From positions 476,018 to 540,017 of the forward strand of contig NZ_LMUH01000005.1 in the NCBI RefSeq assembly GCF_009766105.1: DNA of 64,000 bases, given 5' to 3'. A program made the translations under genes and the position numbers. This DNA is from Granulicella sp. S156 (GTDB taxonomy: Bacteria; Acidobacteriota; Terriglobia; Terriglobales; Acidobacteriaceae). The notes beneath the pieces were generated by a model, which worked only from the letters and a program-made list of their open reading frames with translations, did no database searches and had not been told where the DNA came from. This document shows positions 16,481 through 24,484 of this stretch, piece by piece; within the stretch, counting starts at the first letter, position 1, and each line of letters starts with the position of its first letter.

Positions 16481-18527
16481 GCGTAGGATCCCCTTAACTC
16501 ACCCCAAGGTACGTTCGATCCTGACAGACATGCTCCCGTTCGAGGTCCCCCCGACTTTTTCGAACCGAGGCTTCTACAGTTTTCTACTCAAGAACGGCGT
16601 TGAGATTGAGGGCCAAGATCTACGATGGATTTCGGATACAAACGCGCTGGACTCGACGATCACTCTGCTGTTCGGTGTGAAGGCTGGCACTACCGTGAAC
16701 GTCGAAAATGTGACGGAATGGGGTAAGAAAAAAACGCGTAGGTCAGTTCGAATGGGAAGGTGTGAAATGTCCACTATCCCGTTCAACTTCCGGGTTGCGC
16801 ACGGAATCGACGGACGAGTTCTGACCGTCGTGCACCCTCGTAATCAAGTAAGCGTTGCAGAATTTTATGCCCGGTACAGCTCTCTCATCATCTACTACTC
16901 ATCTCTGAGCGAATTTTCGATCCGACGGCCAGTCTCGGTCTCGCGCTTCGTCTTCTTCAACGACCATCTTCATAAGCAGAAAGTTGATCATTCCGCGTCT
17001 GGCATCGAAATGGTCGACCGTGAGTATGAACAACTTGGTTCATATTTTGTTTATAGAAAATACAGGAATATCCATCGATTTTTCGAATCTTATAAATATC
17101 ATCGTTGCGAGAAGAAATACACCGCAATGGTGCAGGTAGATGTCAATAAATGCTTTGACAGCATTTATACCCACTCTATTTCTTGGTCGACAATCGGGAA
17201 GTCACAGGCCAAGTTCGATATAAAAAAGTCGAATACTACATTTGCCGGTCAGTTCGACAATTTGATGCAAAAGCTCAATCAGAGAGAAACGAATGGCATT
17301 GTGATCGGTCCGGAGTTTTCGCGAATCTTTGCGGAAACGATTCTTCAGTCCATAGACGTTGAAGTGGTCAAACTCCTTACGAAGGAGGGATTAATCCACA
17401 AAAGAGATTATGAGATTTTCAGATACGTCGACGATTATTTCATTTTTTACAACAAAGAATCCGAACAAACCACGATCATTCAAGTGTTACAGGAGACACT
17501 CAAGGCTAAGAAGCTCAGCATAAACGCGGCGAAGGTAAAGCCCTATCAAAAGCCGATCATTACAGAGATTACTGTAGCGAAAGATCGTATCTCATCTCTT
17601 CTGAACTCACAAATTGACCCTAAAGTTGAAACAACGGAAATAGAAGAAGAAACTAAACTCTCCTGTAAGATTGATTCGAATCAGCTGATTATCAAGTACA
17701 AGACGATTATCAAGGAGTCCAATGTTAAATATGACGACCTCCTTAATTACACGTTTGCGATTACCGAGAACAAGATAGAGAAGTTGCTTAAGGCTTATAA
17801 AGAGTGCCGCAAGACGCCTCGTGATCAAAGACACTTGCTGAACGCGCTTCTAGCCATTATCGAGTTCTCATTCTTCGTCTACTCGGCGAGCCCAAAAGTT
17901 AACCACACGGTTCGCATTTGCAGAATGATCCAAACATCGACAGACTTCCTCCATTTGAACGCGATCCTGTATGAGTTGAAGCACCTGCTATTCAAGTATG
18001 TCCATGACAACATCGTGCAACTACTCGAAAAGAATACGATGAGCGCCTTCCATGAGGTCGAGAGCCTCTACCTTATAACGGCGCTCTCTCAGACTGGTAA
18101 GGAATATTGGTTGCCAGAGTCGACCTTGGCGAAGTATTTTCTGATCAACATCGATCAGCAATCAGGGGACTATTCGCGGCCTGCATTCCTAAACTATTTT
18201 TCTATCACTGTCTTGCTCTCATATATCCGGAACAAAGTTAGATACCAGAAGCTACGCGCGTTCATCGAGCGTCATGCCCGTTTGAAGCTAGAGAACGTTA
18301 CGAAACATTGCCCGCGAGACGCAGAGGCCCTGATGCTGATGTTGGATCTGATTGTTTGCCCGGATGTGAGCGTTCAAACGAAGCAAGCGTTGGGCAATAC
18401 CTTTGGTCTCGACGCAGCGGAGCTTGCGGAAGTCCAGGCGGCAAACAATCATTGGTTCACTGCATGGGGTCCCAAGTTCAATCTCGGAATGGAGCTAGAC
18501 GCCAAGCGTAGCCGCGAAGTATATTGA
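16473..18527 (+). CDS. drt3b: Drt3b: second reverse transcriptase of the type 3 DRT system
   Basis: A 684-residue reverse transcriptase. ATG 16473 overlaps the end of drt3a by 8 bases and has GGAGG upstream, so translation is probably coupled. About 210 residues of N-terminal extension precede the palm: VQVDVNKCFDSIYTHS (catalytic D223), NGIVIGPEFSRIFAETI (274-290) and FRYVDDYFIFYN (YVDD 318-321). About 300 helical residues follow, with no recognised nuclease motif. Both catalytic carboxylates of the YxDD box are intact. The gene is visibly more AT-rich than its neighbours (runs such as TATAAATATC, AAAAAAGTC), consistent with horizontal transfer. In the reported DRT3 model Drt3b makes the strand complementary to the product of Drt3a. 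Confidence 0.85.
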   Translation: MPKRRIPLTHPKVRSILTDMLPFEVPPTFSNRGFYSFLLKNGVEIEGQDLRWISDTNALDSTITLLFGVKAGTTVNVENVTEWGKKKTRRSVRMGRCEMSTIPFNFRVAHGIDGRVLTVVHPRNQVSVAEFYARYSSLIIYYSSLSEFSIRRPVSVSRFVFFNDHLHKQKVDHSASGIEMVDREYEQLGSYFVYRKYRNIHRFFESYKYHRCEKKYTAMVQVDVNKCFDSIYTHSISWSTIGKSQAKFDIKKSNTTFAGQFDNLMQKLNQRETNGIVIGPEFSRIFAETILQSIDVEVVKLLTKEGLIHKRDYEIFRYVDDYFIFYNKESEQTTIIQVLQETLKAKKLSINAAKVKPYQKPIITEITVAKDRISSLLNSQIDPKVETTEIEEETKLSCKIDSNQLIIKYKTIIKESNVKYDDLLNYTFAITENKIEKLLKAYKECRKTPRDQRHLLNALLAIIEFSFFVYSASPKVNHTVRICRMIQTSTDFLHLNAILYELKHLLFKYVHDNIVQLLEKNTMSAFHEVESLYLITALSQTGKEYWLPESTLAKYFLINIDQQSGDYSRPAFLNYFSITVLLSYIRNKVRYQKLRAFIERHARLKLENVTKHCPRDAEALMLMLDLIVCPDVSVQTKQALGNTFGLDAAELAEVQAANNHWFTAWGPKFNLGMELDAKRSREVY

Positions 18528-18539
18528 GCATGGCGCCCC

Positions 18540-18642
18540 GCTCTACCCTTAATGGCTGTTGGCAGCCCACACACAAGCGCCTCCCAGTCCCTTTATCAAT
18601 TTGGGGTTGGGTAAACGGACGGCAGGAGCGGGCCGTCTTTTT
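18540..18642 (+). ncRNA. Candidate DRT3 non-coding RNA with exposed ACACACA tract
   Basis: The gap after drt3b is strongly structured. Hairpin 1: GGCTG-TTGG-CAGCC (18554-18567). It is followed at once by an unpaired CACACACA (18568-18575). Hairpin 2: CCCAGTCCC with GGGGTTGGG, nine pairs including two G-U, around an 11-base loop (18583-18611). Hairpin 3: GACGGC/GCCGTC and five T residues (18618-18642), an intrinsic terminator. The ends are not determined; the 5' end may lie inside drt3b. As I recall, DRT3 ncRNAs carry an ACACAC template that Drt3a copies into GT repeats, which this tract would suit. The gap 18528-18850 has no gene. Confidence 0.6.
18618..18642 (+). terminator. Intrinsic terminator of the DRT3 operon/ncRNA
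   Basis: GACGGC (18618-18623) and GCCGTC (18632-18637) pair around an 8-base loop and are followed by TTTTT. It would end both the drt3a-drt3b mRNA and the proposed ncRNA. Confidence 0.75.
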
Positions 18643-18794
18643 CCCCATAACGAGACCTTTTGAGCTAGCACCTTGGCTGTGTGCCTAGTTCTGTTGCCAC
18701 TCGAAAGCGCAATTCTACTTCTGCCTAATGCCCGGGTGAATCTTCATCAATCTCGAAAACCCGCTTAGGGTCACTTACCCGCGGGTGGTAGAAA

Positions 18795-18826
18795 GCAAGA
18801 GCCCGGGCTGTCGCCCGGGCTCTTGC
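18795..18826 (-). terminator. GC-rich hairpin after the rtcB fragment
   Basis: GCAAGAGCCCGGGC and its exact complement form a 14-bp stem with a 4-base loop, located 3' of the minus-strand rtcB fragment. On the minus strand it is followed by TTTC rather than a strong T-run. The GAGCCCGGGC core is the same as in the tsf terminator at 21502-21525. Confidence 0.5.
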
Positions 18827-18850
18827 TCGTTTCGGTTTAGTCGACAAAGC

Positions 18851-19079
18851 TCAATCCTTATAAGGATCAAACTCATTCGCCCCCGCCATCGCCACGCCAA
18901 CCGGCGTAAGCGTATGCAGAACACGAATCGTCGAGCCATGCGCTGCAAGCACCTCCGGCAGGCGCTTGTAGCAGTGCGGCGACTCATCCAGCCCGCCGCC
19001 CCGGAGCACGACATTGGACTGTTGCATCCAGTCGTTCCTCATCTCCGGCTTCACCAGGCCCTCACGCTTGCAGACCCAG
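18851..19079 (-). pseudogene. Truncated 3' copy of rtcB
   Basis: About 229 bases encode the last ~73 residues of an RtcB protein (LVKPEMRNDWMQQSNVVLRG to NEFDPYKD), nearly identical at nucleotide level to the end of the intact rtcB at 19923-21137, from the stop codon up to the sequence CTTGCAGAC, where the similarity ends abruptly. There is no start, no catalytic core and no GTP-binding His, so it cannot ligate RNA. It is a partial duplication sitting between the DRT3 cassette and the retropepsin gene. Confidence 0.85.
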
Positions 19080-19085
19080 AGACAC

Positions 19086-19547
19086 CTAATCGGAGATCGT
19101 TACGGTGCCGCTCGGGCCGTCGTAGACCATGCGATAGTGTCGCAAGAAGGTTCGGCCCATGAGTGCGTTGTGGGGTTGTCCGCCTGCCCGAAGATTGACG
19201 CCGGCGAAGGTCCCATAAAGGGTACGATTCAACGCCGGAACGTGAATCTGTGCGAGATACATATTGGCAAGGTGCTGGCCGCCTACGCCCGCAATGGGGA
19301 CGCGATCGACGATGGGCAATCCCAATTGCTCCCCGGGAAGGCTGTCGATGCAACTGGTGGTTGCCCCTGTGTCGACCAGGGCTTCAACGGATTTGAGGCC
19401 TGCAATCGGAGCCGGGCCCCTGTCCGATGGGAGATAGGCAGGATCGAAGCCGATATCGACGAGCAGCGTAGGGCCAAGGCTGATGAGCAGGTCTGAACCT
19501 TGGACGTCGCTGCCTGCATCTTCGAAACCGCAGTGCGCCTCAGCCAT
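19086..19547 (-). CDS. Retropepsin-like aspartic protease
   Basis: A 153-residue protein with a single aspartic-protease motif, ALVDTGATTSCID (D at about residue 58), and the later LMGRTFLRHYRMVYDG that matches the hydrophobic-hydrophobic-Gly signature of retropepsins. Such enzymes work as homodimers, one Asp from each chain. There is no signal peptide, so it is probably cytoplasmic. The gene overlaps the 3' end of the small upstream gene by 8 bases, so the two are cotranscribed; the target is unknown. Confidence 0.8.
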   Translation of the reverse strand: MAEAHCGFEDAGSDVQGSDLLISLGPTLLVDIGFDPAYLPSDRGPAPIAGLKSVEALVDTGATTSCIDSLPGEQLGLPIVDRVPIAGVGGQHLANMYLAQIHVPALNRTLYGTFAGVNLRAGGQPHNALMGRTFLRHYRMVYDGPSGTVTISD

Positions 19548-19782
19548 GGATTGGATAGTACATAACCGATGCCGGGAGGACGACGGGCGGCGCTCCGACC
19601 TGACGGATAAGGTAGGGGCCTCGGCCGAAGCTGGCCACGGCTTGCTGAGCGGCCTGATCGAAGGTTGCGAAAGTCGCGATCAGGTCGTGATCGTGGATGA
19701 GCACCCACTCTCCCATGTGCCCGGCTTCGAGCTCAGGGCGCATGGCGTCGAAGGCTTCGATTTCGGTGTCGAGAATCGCCAT
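19540..19782 (-). CDS. Small protein (DUF5678-like), partner of the retropepsin
   Basis: An 80-residue acidic protein (EWVLIHDHDLIATFATFDQA ... GRGPYLIRQVG) with the WV.I..HDLIA.F.TF..A pattern seen in DUF5678-type proteins, which are often encoded beside retropepsin-like proteases. No membrane segment or catalytic motif is seen. It overlaps the protease gene by 8 bases, implying translational coupling and related function. The family name is a moderate-confidence recognition. Confidence 0.65.
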   Translation of the reverse strand: MAILDTEIEAFDAMRPELEAGHMGEWVLIHDHDLIATFATFDQAAQQAVASFGRGPYLIRQVGAPPVVLPASVMYYPIHG

Positions 19783-19863
19783 TGCATCTCTCCAATGGCC
19801 TCTATTCTACCGGCAATATCGAGGCATTGGTGCTTGTTTCCTCAGGTTGTGAGAAGCGGAGGC

Positions 19864-19901
19864 CCATCGGAGGCCTGGATTTGCGCCCAGGCCTCCGATG
19901 G
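19864..19901 (-). terminator. Hairpin after rtcB
   Basis: CCATCGGAGGCCTGG pairs perfectly with CCAGGCCTCCGATGG (15 bp, 8-base loop) just downstream of the rtcB stop on the minus strand. It lacks a T-run but is well placed to end rtcB transcription and separate it from the small gene at 19540-19782. Confidence 0.55.
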
Positions 19902-19922
19902 AGCGTATTGCTGGTTGAAAGC

Positions 19923-21137
19923 TCAATCCTTATAAGGATCAAACTCATTCGCTCCCGCCATCGCCACACCAACCGGCGTAAGCGTGTGCAGCACGCGAAT
20001 CGTCGAGCCATGCGCTGCAAGCACCTCCGGCAGGCGCTTGTAGCAGTGCGGTGACTCGTCCAGACCGCCGCCCCGGAGCACAACATTGGACTGTCGCATC
20101 CAGTCGTTCATCATCTCCGGCTTCACCAGGCCCTCGCGCTTGCAGACTCCCGTTCTGCGGTCGAAGACCCCGGCAGCCTGCTTCCTTCCCATCACACGGC
20201 CTGCGCCGTGGACCGTCGAGCACAGCGAAGCAGCCTGTGCCGCTGCGGCCTCCTGGCCCTCGGCCGTGCTGAGGTCAGGCGAGACGCCTTCGAGAATCAC
20301 CGACTGCTCGCCCATCGTTCCGCCGACGAAGCCGCGCTGGCCGGGAAACGCCGGTGTCGCGCCCTTGCGGCAGACCCAGAGCTGCCTGCCGCCGTGCTCC
20401 TCCAGCCACGCGAAGTTGTGGTGGTTGTGCACCTCTTCCGCAATGCTCGCGCCCAGCAGCTTCGCCACACGCGAGCACACCCAGTCACGCCCGGCATACG
20501 CGTACGCGCCGCCCAGCTGCATCGCGGCGATGTACTGCGCGCCGAGATCGCTGGCCGCATCGAAGAAGACCGGCTCGACGATCATGCCGTCCTTCGCTCC
20601 CGCCGCCTTGAGGAACCACGTCGCAATGCCGTGGCCCAGGCCACGCGAGCCGAAGTGTACGCCCACCCAGACGCGGTCCTGCTCGTCGACGAAGAGATCG
20701 ACGTAGTGGTTGCCGCTGCCGATGGTGCCGAGCTGCGCCTCCGCCTTGCGCTTAATCGGCGCGGCGGCTTCGGTGGCCCAGCCTTCGTGCGCATCGCGCT
20801 CGAAGAGCGGGTGCTCGACGCGCTCGGCGTTCTTCCGTCCGACGCCGAAGCTCAGCGTGCTCCAGATGTCATCCATGATGCGGTGGATGTTCGCGCGCAG
20901 CTCGGAGCCAGGGATGTCGAGCCGCACAGCCTTGTTGCCGCAGGCGATATCGAAGCCGACGGCCGTAGGCGAGATGCGGGACTCCGAGGCGATGACGCCG
21001 CCGATCGGCACGCCGTAGCCGAGATGGCCATCGGCCATCAGGGCGAAGTGGTCGGCAGTACGAGCGCAGAGCCGCGCCTGTTCGAGCGTGTTGGCTTCGT
21101 GTTCTCCGAAGACGGGGATGTTGTCGATGATCTGCAT
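19923..21137 (-). CDS. rtcB: RtcB-family RNA-splicing ligase
   Basis: A 404-residue RtcB homologue, the GTP- and Mn2+-dependent ligase that joins 2',3'-cyclic phosphate (3'-phosphate) and 5'-OH RNA ends. The ATG at 21137 is preceded by AAAGGA and begins the family start MQIIDNIPVF. Metal-site Cys66 lies in GFDIACGN, GSGNHYVDL at 141-149, HFGSRGLGH at 161-169, HNHHNF at 237-242, and the guanylated His is in HGAGR (H310). The GFDIACGN motif instead of GVDIGCGM suggests an RtcB paralogue type. A nearly identical 3' fragment lies 0.8 kb away. No RtcA, RtcR or Archease gene is nearby. Confidence 0.92.
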   Translation of the reverse strand: MQIIDNIPVFGEHEANTLEQARLCARTADHFALMADGHLGYGVPIGGVIASESRISPTAVGFDIACGNKAVRLDIPGSELRANIHRIMDDIWSTLSFGVGRKNAERVEHPLFERDAHEGWATEAAAPIKRKAEAQLGTIGSGNHYVDLFVDEQDRVWVGVHFGSRGLGHGIATWFLKAAGAKDGMIVEPVFFDAASDLGAQYIAAMQLGGAYAYAGRDWVCSRVAKLLGASIAEEVHNHHNFAWLEEHGGRQLWVCRKGATPAFPGQRGFVGGTMGEQSVILEGVSPDLSTAEGQEAAAAQAASLCSTVHGAGRVMGRKQAAGVFDRRTGVCKREGLVKPEMMNDWMRQSNVVLRGGGLDESPHCYKRLPEVLAAHGSTIRVLHTLTPVGVAMAGANEFDPYKD

Positions 21138-21230
21138 TGCTGTTGTTCCTTTCTGGCGGGGTCCTTTCACTGATAGAGCGGGTTCATAGGCGGTGTGCGC
21201 TGCGAGTCTTTTTCAAGAACTCCCCCAACT

Positions 21231-21386
21231 CTGTCATCTCGACCGAAGCATGACGCTTTGTGTCATGCGGAGTGGAGAGATCTCAGCATTTTTCCCATGC
21301 TGGCGATGGTGCCAGCTTGAGCATCGCAAAATGCTGAGGTCTCTCCACTCCGGCCGCAAAAGCGCGGCCTTCGGTCGAGATGACAG
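21231..21386. repeat. MITE-like inverted-repeat element, copy 1 (GTCATCTCGAC ends)
   Basis: The element begins CTGTCATCTCGACCGAAG and ends with its complement CTTCGGTCGAGATGACAG. Internal arms GGAGTGGAGAGATCTCAGCA and AAAATGCTGAGGTCTCTCCA also pair, so the whole 156 bases can fold into one long hairpin. It has no coding capacity. A diverged relative is at 58294-58432. The rest of the gap 21138-21549 holds the rtcB leader and the tsf terminator. Confidence 0.75.
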
Positions 21387-21501
21387 CGTTGGGGGGTGGT
21401 GATAAATATTGGGCACACCCCACCCTGAAATCGCTCTAAACAAAAAACCTGCCGAGGTTATGTCGCCCCCGCGGCGCTCATCGCGTTGGGAGAAAAAGAA
21501 A

Positions 21502-21525
21502 GAGCCCGGGCTGTCGCCCGGGCTC
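21502..21525 (-). terminator. Intrinsic terminator of tsf
   Basis: GAGCCCGGGC-TGTC-GCCCGGGCTC, a 10-bp perfect stem, is followed on the minus strand by TTTCTTTTTC. It ends the rpsB-tsf transcript, 24 bases after the tsf stop. Confidence 0.8.
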
Positions 21526-21549
21526 GGTAGTACGCAATGAAGTAGAGGC

Positions 21550-22209
21550 TTATGCCGCTGCTTCCTCCTGCGTGGAAACCTTAGCCGAGGCAACTGTGTA
21601 GTTTGGCTCGCCGATCTTGAAGCGCGCAAAACGGCGCACGCTGATGTTCTCGCCGAGTTTGGCGATCTTCTGTGCAATGAGCTGTCCGATCGTCAAGGAC
21701 GCTTCCTTGATGAACGGTTGCTCCAGCAGGCAGACCTCTTCGTAGAACTTCGATATCTTGCCTTCGACGATCTTCTCGACCACCGGCGCTGGCTTGCCCG
21801 TAGCCGCAGCCTGCGAACGGAAGATGTCCTTCTCGCGAGCCAGGTCGGCCTCGGTCACTTCATCCTTACCCACATAGCGCGGATCGACAGCGGCGATATG
21901 CATCGCGATGTCCTTCAGCAGCTCCTGGAAGTCGTCGGTGCGCGCGACGAAGTCGCTCTCGCAGTTCAGCTCGATCAGCACGCCGATCTTGCCGCCGGCA
22001 TGGATGTACGTTCCGACCGCGCCTTCGTTCGTGGAGCGCGCGGCCTTTTTCGCAGCCGACGCCATGCCACGCTTGCGCAGCACGACGTGTGCCTCGTCCA
22101 TGTCACCCTTGGCTTCCTGCAGGGCCTTCAAACAGTCGCCCATGGGGGCGCCGGACTTTTCGCGGAGTTCTTTGACCAGCTTGGCGTCGATCTTCGGTGT
22201 TTCAGACAT
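21550..22209 (-). CDS. tsf: Elongation factor Ts
   Basis: A 219-residue EF-Ts, the guanine nucleotide exchange factor for EF-Tu. The N-terminal UBA-like domain reads VKELREKSGAPMGDCLKALQ, and the EF-Tu-contacting core includes EGAVGTYIHAGGKIGVLIELNCESDFVART, both near-invariant. The short form (one dimerisation core, about 200-220 residues) fits many non-proteobacteria. It follows rpsB by 143 bases in the universal rpsB-tsf order, with a hairpin in the gap that may reduce read-through. Confidence 0.98.
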   Translation of the reverse strand: MSETPKIDAKLVKELREKSGAPMGDCLKALQEAKGDMDEAHVVLRKRGMASAAKKAARSTNEGAVGTYIHAGGKIGVLIELNCESDFVARTDDFQELLKDIAMHIAAVDPRYVGKDEVTEADLAREKDIFRSQAAATGKPAPVVEKIVEGKISKFYEEVCLLEQPFIKEASLTIGQLIAQKIAKLGENISVRRFARFKIGEPNYTVASAKVSTQEEAAA

Positions 22210-22293
22210 TACAGTAATTTCCTTCTCGCCCTTACAACGAGGGCGCGTGAAAAAGGGGGTGCAGGCTAGAAGCCCACACCCCCGATAGTAGGA

Positions 22294-22338
22294 GGCTTTG
22301 ATTACGGATGAGCTAAAAATCCATCTGTAATCAAAGCC
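22294..22338 (-). promoter_or_regulatory. Hairpin between rpsB and tsf
   Basis: GGCTTTGATTAC/GTAATCAAAGCC (12 bp) with an inner GGAT/ATCC stem forms a strong hairpin in the 143-base rpsB-tsf gap. It has no T-run, so it may be a partial terminator or an RNA processing or stability element that sets relative expression of the two genes. Confidence 0.55.
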
Positions 22339-22352
22339 GAGCCTTTGAGGTG

Positions 22353-23288
22353 TTAGGCGGTTGCTTCAGCGGCGACTGGTTCGGGCTCGGTCTCAGCGGC
22401 TGGAGCCTTGCGGATGCCACCACCAAGAACGGCGTTAAGGTCAATGGTCTCCGAGTCGTCCTCAACATCCTCAACGGATGCCTCAGCGGCGCCGGCGGAC
22501 TCCTGGATATCGCCAAAGCTCTCTTCGCCGTCCTCACCGAGGAAGTGCGACTCGGTCGCGATCGGCGTGATCTCGGCGTACTCCTGCGAGAAGGCCTTGT
22601 CGGAGATCATCTGCGTGCCCTCGTAAGCCGAGTCCGCAATCTTCGTGGTGAAGAGGCGGATGGCGCGGAGAGCGTCATCGTTGCCCGGGATCACGTAGTC
22701 GACCACGGTCGGATCGCAGTTGGTGTCGACGACGGCGACGACCGGGATGCCGAGCTTGCGGGCCTCTGCAACGGCGATAGCTTCGTTGTTCGAATCGATG
22801 ACGAAGATCGCGTCCGGCAGGCGCTTCATGCTCTTGATACCGGAGAGGTTGGTCGACAGGCTCTTGCGCTCGCGCTCCAGCTTGATGACTTCCTTCTTCG
22901 TGAGCAGCTCATAACGGCCGTCCGTGGACATGTCGTCGAGCTCCTGCAGGCGCTTCACCGACTTCTGCACGGTGACCCAGTTGGTCAGAAGACCACCGAG
23001 CCAGCGGCTGTTGATGTAGGGCATGCCGGCGCGAGTGGCTTCTTCGGCCACAGCGTCCTGTGCCTGGCGCTTGGTGCCGACGAACAGGACCAGCTTGCCG
23101 GTCGAGGTCAGGTCGGTAACAAACTTCGAAGCGTCCTTGAACATCTTCAAGGTCTTCTGCAGGTCGATGATGTAGATACCGTTGCGCTCGCCGAAGATAT
23201 ATTCCTTCATCTTCGGGTTCCAGCGCTTGGTCTGGTGGCCGAAGTGGACTCCGGCTTCGAGCAATTCCTTCATAGTAATGCTGGCCAT
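22353..23288 (-). CDS. rpsB: 30S ribosomal protein S2
   Basis: A 311-residue S2, found on the solvent side of the 30S head-body junction. Classic motifs: [22 protein letters not shown] at the N-terminus, then [29 protein letters not shown] and [29 protein letters not shown]. It is about 70 residues longer than E. coli S2 because of a long acidic, Ala/Glu-rich C-terminal tail (from about residue 235), a disordered extension. AAGGAG lies before the ATG. Confidence 0.98.
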   Translation of the reverse strand: MASITMKELLEAGVHFGHQTKRWNPKMKEYIFGERNGIYIIDLQKTLKMFKDASKFVTDLTSTGKLVLFVGTKRQAQDAVAEEATRAGMPYINSRWLGGLLTNWVTVQKSVKRLQELDDMSTDGRYELLTKKEVIKLERERKSLSTNLSGIKSMKRLPDAIFVIDSNNEAIAVAEARKLGIPVVAVVDTNCDPTVVDYVIPGNDDALRAIRLFTTKIADSAYEGTQMISDKAFSQEYAEITPIATESHFLGEDGEESFGDIQESAGAAEASVEDVEDDSETIDLNAVLGGGIRKAPAAETEPEPVAAEATA

Positions 23289-23432
23289 AATGGCTCCTTA
23301 TGCATGCATCGCGTCAATGTTTCCAAAGACGATTTTCGCGGTCTTTTTAGCCGACGCGATTGAGATCCCCGAAGGGAGATTTGATTCCTGCCACCAGCGC
23401 ATTGCCGGTAGGTGTTGCTGGTTCTCCGTTGC

Positions 23433-23489
23433 CAGTTCTCCGTTGTCAGTAACAGCAAACCAAAGCTGAGAACTGACAACGGAGAACTG
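23433..23489. repeat. 18-bp inverted repeat between rpsI and rpsB
   Basis: CAGTTCTCCGTTGTCAGT (23433-23450) and its exact complement (23472-23489) are separated by 21 bases, with further partial copies (GGTTCTCCGTTGCCAG at 23420-23434 region, GGAGAACTGACAACCC after). The string lies between the end of rpsI and the leader of rpsB and could act as a transcription roadblock or terminator; it belongs to the general class of intergenic palindromes in this genome. Confidence 0.6.
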
Positions 23490-23501
23490 ACAACCCAAGC
23501 A

Positions 23502-23897
23502 CTAGCGCTTGGAGAACTGGAAGCGAGCGCGAGCGCCCTTCTGCCCGTACTTCTTACGTTCCTTGCCGCGAGCGTCACGGGTAACCATGCCGCCGGCCTT
23601 CAGGGTCTTGCGCAATTCGATGTTGAACTCCATCAGCGCGCGGGCGATGCCGAGCTTGACTGCATCGGCCTGGCCGTTGACGCCGCCGCCCTTGACCGTG
23701 GTCAGGACATCGAAGGTCTCGTTGATGTCGGCGATGCCGAGGGGAAGCTTCGCGGCGACGCGCTGCGCCGGGGTCACGAAGTACTCCTCAAACTGCTTGC
23801 CGTTGACGGTGAACTTGCCCGAACCGGGGCGCAGGAAGACGCGCGCGATTGCGCTCTTGCGTCGGCCGGTTCCGTAGTACTGAATCAGGTCTGCCAT
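23502..23897 (-). CDS. rpsI: 30S ribosomal protein S9
   Basis: A 131-residue S9 of normal length, whose C-terminal tail reaches the P-site tRNA. It begins with [20 protein letters not shown] and ends with the invariant RARFQFSKR tail. It lies 122 bases after rplM, the universal rplM-rpsI order, on the minus strand. The gap contains a CGGG-CTAAAA-CCCG hairpin. Confidence 0.98.
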   Translation of the reverse strand: MADLIQYYGTGRRKSAIARVFLRPGSGKFTVNGKQFEEYFVTPAQRVAAKLPLGIADINETFDVLTTVKGGGVNGQADAVKLGIARALMEFNIELRKTLKAGGMVTRDARGKERKKYGQKGARARFQFSKR

Positions 23898-24019
23898 GAT
23901 TGGTGTCCTTGAAATCCTTTAGAAGTGCCTGGGGCCAGGGCCCCTCAAAATTGGTTCCGGTATAAGGTTCGGGCTAAAACCCGAAGCGAATCCGGTAAAG
24001 CTGCATTAGAAGGGCGGTT

Positions 24020-24484
24020 TTACCGCTTCTCCGAGTTCGAACCGACGAGCTCCAGCGCGACCGGCTGCTGAGCGTAGTGCGGATGGTCGGCGCCCTTGTA
24101 AACCTTGAGCTTGGTGGCCATCTGGCGGCCCAGCTTGCTCTTCGGCAGCATGCCCTTGATCGCCTCTTCCAGGATCTTCTCGGGACGGCGGGCGAGCAGC
24201 TTCACAAAGCTCTCTTCGCGCAGGCCACCGGGAAAGCCCGTGTAACGGCGGTACAGCTTCTGACCGGCCTTCATGCCCGTCAGATGAATCTTTTCGGCAT
24301 TGATCACGATGACGTGATCGCCCATGTCGATGTAGGGCGTATAGAGAGGATTGCGCTTGCCGGCCAGAACAGAGGCGGCTTCGGAAGCGAGACGGCCCAG
24401 GGTCTTGTTGGTGGCGTCGAGGACGAACCACTTGCGGACGATGTCCTTGCCGCTGGGGATCGTGGTGGTGTTATTCAGATTCAC
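24020..24484 (-). CDS. rplM: 50S ribosomal protein L13
   Basis: A 154-residue L13, an early-assembly protein of the large subunit. I place the start at GTG 24484 because AAGGAG lies seven bases upstream and the protein then begins [19 protein letters not shown], near the conserved [19 protein letters not shown]; a GTG at 24556 would add 24 residues without family match. Motifs [19 protein letters not shown] and [11 protein letters not shown] are intact. Cotranscribed with rpsI. Confidence 0.96.
   Translation of the reverse strand: MNLNNTTTIPSGKDIVRKWFVLDATNKTLGRLASEAASVLAGKRNPLYTPYIDMGDHVIVINAEKIHLTGMKAGQKLYRRYTGFPGGLREESFVKLLARRPEKILEEAIKGMLPKSKLGRQMATKLKVYKGADHPHYAQQPVALELVGSNSEKR

Noticed and set aside
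15134..18527. Interpretation of the RT genes as a group II intron or retron
   Set aside because: No maturase/endonuclease domain, no intron RNA ends seen, no msr-msd-like inverted structure, and two different RTs in one operon.
20208..21173. Long plus-strand frame across rtcB
   Set aside because: Antisense of a conserved enzyme, Arg/Ala-rich and without start signal.
22350..23363. Long plus-strand open frames antisense to rpsB and tsf
   Set aside because: They mirror highly conserved ribosomal protein and EF-Ts genes and have biased codon composition but no family similarity.
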